A stretch of DNA of 64,000 nucleotides from NCBI GenBank assembly GCA_030248065.1, contig JASAMV010003329.1, forward strand, positions 16,061 through 80,060, in the 5' to 3' direction. The DNA comes from Rhynchonema sp. JSB1_4 (taxonomy: Eukaryota; Nematoda; Chromadorea; Monhysterida; Xyalidae). Shown here in pieces: positions 61,301-64,000 of the stretch (position 1 is the stretch's first letter; each line of letters starts with the position of its first letter). The translations under genes and the position numbers were made by a program. A model generated the notes under the pieces. That model made no database searches and was not told the origin of the DNA. It worked only from the letters and a program-made list of their open reading frames with translations.

Positions 61301-63381
61301 CCCGCATCTTGAAAGTTTGAGCACTAAATCTCTTTTCGGCTCCAGTTCCATGCTAAAGCCCGAAGTGGTGTGTGTGCGTTAGTGGTAAACCGCGAGCGCG
61401 CCTGTTTTGAAGGCAAGATTTATGGAACTTCTTAAAGATACTTATCCAGAGTTTGCCACATCCAGAGTTCGTTCCAGAAATTTTAGTTCCAATGCTTCCG
61501 AGCTTGCTCAAAGCCACCAAACAACTCCAAAATAGGCGTGTAAATGAAAATTGCGTAACCGTTTCGAGTATTTTGGTAATTTGGGGAGGTGTGGTAATTT
61601 GGAGCCCTTTTTGCTGAGCCTGTGGTGTATCAGAACATCGTCAGTGCAATTAGTGGGCCTGGTCAGTCACACTTCCCGCATAATCCTCCATTGGTCAGGG
61701 TTGTTTTGATTGACGGTTTCAGCAGTTCACTTCCGTATATTCCGTCACCGATATGATACAAAAACTCACGTTTCTTTACGTGTGTGACTCATTTGCATGC
61801 GTTCCTTGTATCCTGTTTAGGGTCCCATTCTGTCCGTATCAAGATGAACAGTCCCTTCCGGCACCCAAGAATGCCCCGTTTCCCCCGTTCCACCAATCTT
61901 TGCATTTGAGGACACGGTTGCGTGGTTCGGGCCAGATAAGGCCGTGGTGCCATAGTATGATCCTGGAGAGAGACCGAGTCCCGGACATAATGCACTAATT
62001 TTACAAATCCTCCACGCAGCAATAATTACGATGATGCGCTCCATGCTCGCTTGAGCGCACAAAAACGCGCACCTCCAAATTTTCCACCCGAAAGTGCCTA
62101 ATGTCAGTCACTCACTGCATCGCGGACTTTTTTGGTCCAAAGCTCAGACAGCATCACATAATACACTTTTTGGCATACCATACAGCACTAGAAGTATGTA
62201 TGTAAGGTGCGGGGTCCAATACATATGTCAACGTGATTACACGCGGCAAGACCAGTTTAATGGAATGCCACCGCTTGGCGTCTTGGAATTCTTGATGGTG
62301 ACCCACGTTTGAATGGTCAAACATTTGCGACATCAATGTCACTGGTGATCGACTACGGTGGTAATGTTCAGATGGGCATGGGGTTCATTTATGGAATTCT
62401 CAGACCAGCCCTTTATCCTGTCAAAGTAACCCCAGGTAATTCCTATTACTTTGTTCCACTATCACATTTCTTGGCAGCAACAGTTTTTGTCCAATTATGG
62501 TAGGGGCGTTGCGTGTCAGACTGCCATGTACATACTGTATGCTTGGTCGGCTCTCTGGGTGGGTTCCAGCTGGTCATTTAGCTATTGCGCTGATAAAAAG
62601 TGCATGATTCTGGTTAAAAAGGTGCCCGAGGTGATACCGTTATTTTTACATTGGAACTCTTGCTGAACACCTCAAAGTGTCAACGTGCCTGCCACCTCAA
62701 GTTGTCAAGGCTGACTGACTGACTAAATGCTTGTTTCCCCTACATACCCATGTATACCAAGCCAAGATTGAAGCCCCAGACACCAGAATCTCAAACCAGA
62801 GATACAGTACCTGTACCGCGGCATGCCACCGTGGGTTCCCGTTGACTTGTAAATACCCACCTTTCTAGGTAGCAAAGATTGAGTGTTGGAAAGATTGGTC
62901 TCGCCAAGCTGTTGGCATGAACTGGTGCCAACTCCTGCTATAACAGTAACATATTCAGTGAAATTTCATGTCATGTAAGACACACACACTCTTGACAAAA
63001 AGGTTACCAACGCAAGTCTGGAATTGATATGGTGGAGGTGTACTCTGTCAATGCTGGTCCAAGTACACCTCAATCGAACCCAAGGACAACTACAGAGTCA
63101 CTCCAGTATTACGCGCTTGTCCGTGTCCTGAATTTCAACGCCTAATTCGGTTAAGCGCTTGAAAAGTGTGACTGTTCTATACCCCGAGACACATTACACC
63201 GGTAATATCCGCCTTCCGAACTCTTACTCGAACCCTGCGCGAAAGGTCTCACTTTTCTTGTGTGTGTGACTCAGTGAATTATAAACAACAAAAAACCTTC
63301 CCTGTTTTCAGAAAACATTCCATGATTTTAATTACTATGTTTTTCCTGATTCGTTTTGCTTGCATATCAACGATCTAATCA
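52330..63381. other. Long gene-poor stretch
   Basis: About 11 kb without a supported gene. The longest open frames (for example 57578-57195 minus and 55771-55349 minus) show no domain I recognise and no phase-matched neighbours. Decayed coding sequence cannot be excluded. Confidence 0.4.
54905..55290. repeat. Inverted pair of CAGC-rich minisatellites
   Basis: 54905-55070 carries degenerate AACAGCGNGG-type units on the plus strand, and 55125-55265 carries the same kind of unit (CTGCTGTTTT) on the minus strand, around a short unique centre. Individual units are too degenerate to define a fixed period. Confidence 0.55.
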
Positions 63382-63984
63382 ATGTACTCTGCACTGGCGA
63401 TGTTCAGTAATCTATTGCCTGTGCTCAACGCTGTCAGTGTCTACTCAGCGCCCACTGATGTTTCGGCCACCATGTTCCAGGTTAAGTGAACCTTTGAAAA
63501 TTAATTTGGAATACATTTTGTGAAACATCAGTCAGCCCCCATTATGGCCTTTCAGCACCGCATGTGGTGGCTACACGACTTCCCACATCCACTGCACCAA
63601 CCACACGAATGTGGCATGCAACTGCCACTGGCGTTTGTATGCGACCCGGATAATAGATTGAATAAACCTAGAGGTGATGTTTCAATCTGGTTTTTGCAAA
63701 TCGTTTTCGCAGGAACCAGGCAATTTGATGACAGTACTGTAATCTAGATGTTTCACGACTGCAAATGAAGATAAAGAAAAACAAAAGTTTGGAATTGTTG
63801 TCACATAGTATCTTTTCGCGCAAGTAAAACATCCGCCACCCGATTGCCAACACAATGCGTGTTATGACGCGACGCGTTGTCGTCAGTGAGGCACCCCGTG
63901 TCCGTGTGATTATGAACGTTTATGTGGACAACGAGCGAGCGTGGTAGGCATTGCGATTGTGTACGATTTGAATACAATGCCTGA
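63382..63984 (+). CDS. TPM-domain (MOLO-1-like) secreted or membrane protein, 5' part; continues beyond window
   Basis: Exons 63382-63480, 63556-63673 and 63891-63984 are phase-consistent. Exon 1 gives a signal-peptide-like start (MYSALAMFSNLLPVLNAVSV). Exon 2 encodes WWLHDFPHPLHQPHECGMQL followed by AFVCDPDNRLN, matching the DFPNP...CG...CDPD pattern of nematode TPM-domain proteins such as MOLO-1, an acetylcholine-receptor modulator. Exon 3 encodes GTPCPCDYERLCGQ then VVGIAIVYDLN, the CPC and central strand of the domain. Only one residue separates RLNKPR from TPCPC, so the helix normally between CDPD and CPC is missing or lies on an exon I did not find in 63674-63890. The last visible donor is GTAAGC at 63985. 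Confidence 0.7.
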
Positions 63985-64000
63985 GTAAGCAAGGGAACCG

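Larger units (their letters stand above)
57..63755. repeat. Dispersed 9-bp word GATGTTTCA / TGAAACATC, 17 copies
   Basis: Exact copies start at 57, 13938, 22468, 23921, 28651, 28725, 38205, 40868, 41733, 47240, 47535, 50536, 56894, 58693, 63521, 63676 and 63747 on either strand. Five are inside exons. Chance expectation at equal base frequencies is about 0.5. Several lie in inverted pairs (28651/28725; 63521/63676). Confidence 0.75.

Noticed and set aside
1..64000. tRNA genes, rRNA genes, CRISPR arrays, bacterial-type operons
   Set aside because: I saw no cloverleaf-compatible TTCGANTC boxes outside coding sequence, no rRNA-like blocks, no regularly spaced direct repeats with unique spacers and no clustered co-directional intronless genes.

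Overview
This is a eukaryotic, gene-sparse and repeat-rich window. It has spliceosomal GT-AG introns, short exons and no operons. Five genes have multi-domain animal architectures: SH2, EGF/mucin, Raw repeats, shugoshin and a TPM (MOLO-1-like) domain. A Raw/OLRN-1-type protein next to a MOLO-1-like TPM protein points to an invertebrate animal, most likely an ecdysozoan and plausibly a nematode outside Caenorhabditis. That assignment is inference. All exon models were assembled by hand from splice sites and reading-frame continuity, and boundaries may be off by a base or two.

Layout. 1-3.0 kb: nothing recognised. 3.0-3.9 kb (+): a small SH2-only protein with a myristoylation-type N-terminus. 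4.9-10.5 kb: a dense nest of short non-autonomous DNA transposons, several with perfect 8-bp target duplications (hAT-like), and a 144-bp insertion carrying a hammerhead-ribozyme-like core. 12.2-17.6 kb (+): a type I membrane protein with a Ser/Thr-rich mucin stalk and EGF-type repeats; its second intron holds an antisense LINE RNase H fragment. 21.1-25.2 kb (+): a Raw/OLRN-1-like protein, two Raw repeats separated by membrane segments. 26.4-26.8 kb (+): a small secreted protein. 27.5-29.4 kb (-): an unrecognised multi-pass membrane protein whose stop codon abuts a near-perfect hairpin. 31.5-45.7 kb (-): a 26-exon, about 1375-residue shugoshin-like protein whose introns are packed with MITEs, a foldback element and two LINE tails. 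46.3-48.2 kb (-): a rhodopsin-family GPCR. 48.5-63.3 kb: gene-poor, with a foldback element, a mariner-type MITE and a CAGC-rich minisatellite pair. 63.4-64.0 kb (+): the 5' part of a TPM-domain gene, cut by the window edge.

The genes do not form a pathway. The most unusual signals are not genes: a 9-bp word (GATGTTTCA) present 17 times against about 0.5 expected, often in inverted pairs; a nested series of 8-bp-TSD MITEs sharing a GC-rich palindromic core; the hammerhead-like insertion; and frequent GTYGG-type splice donors.
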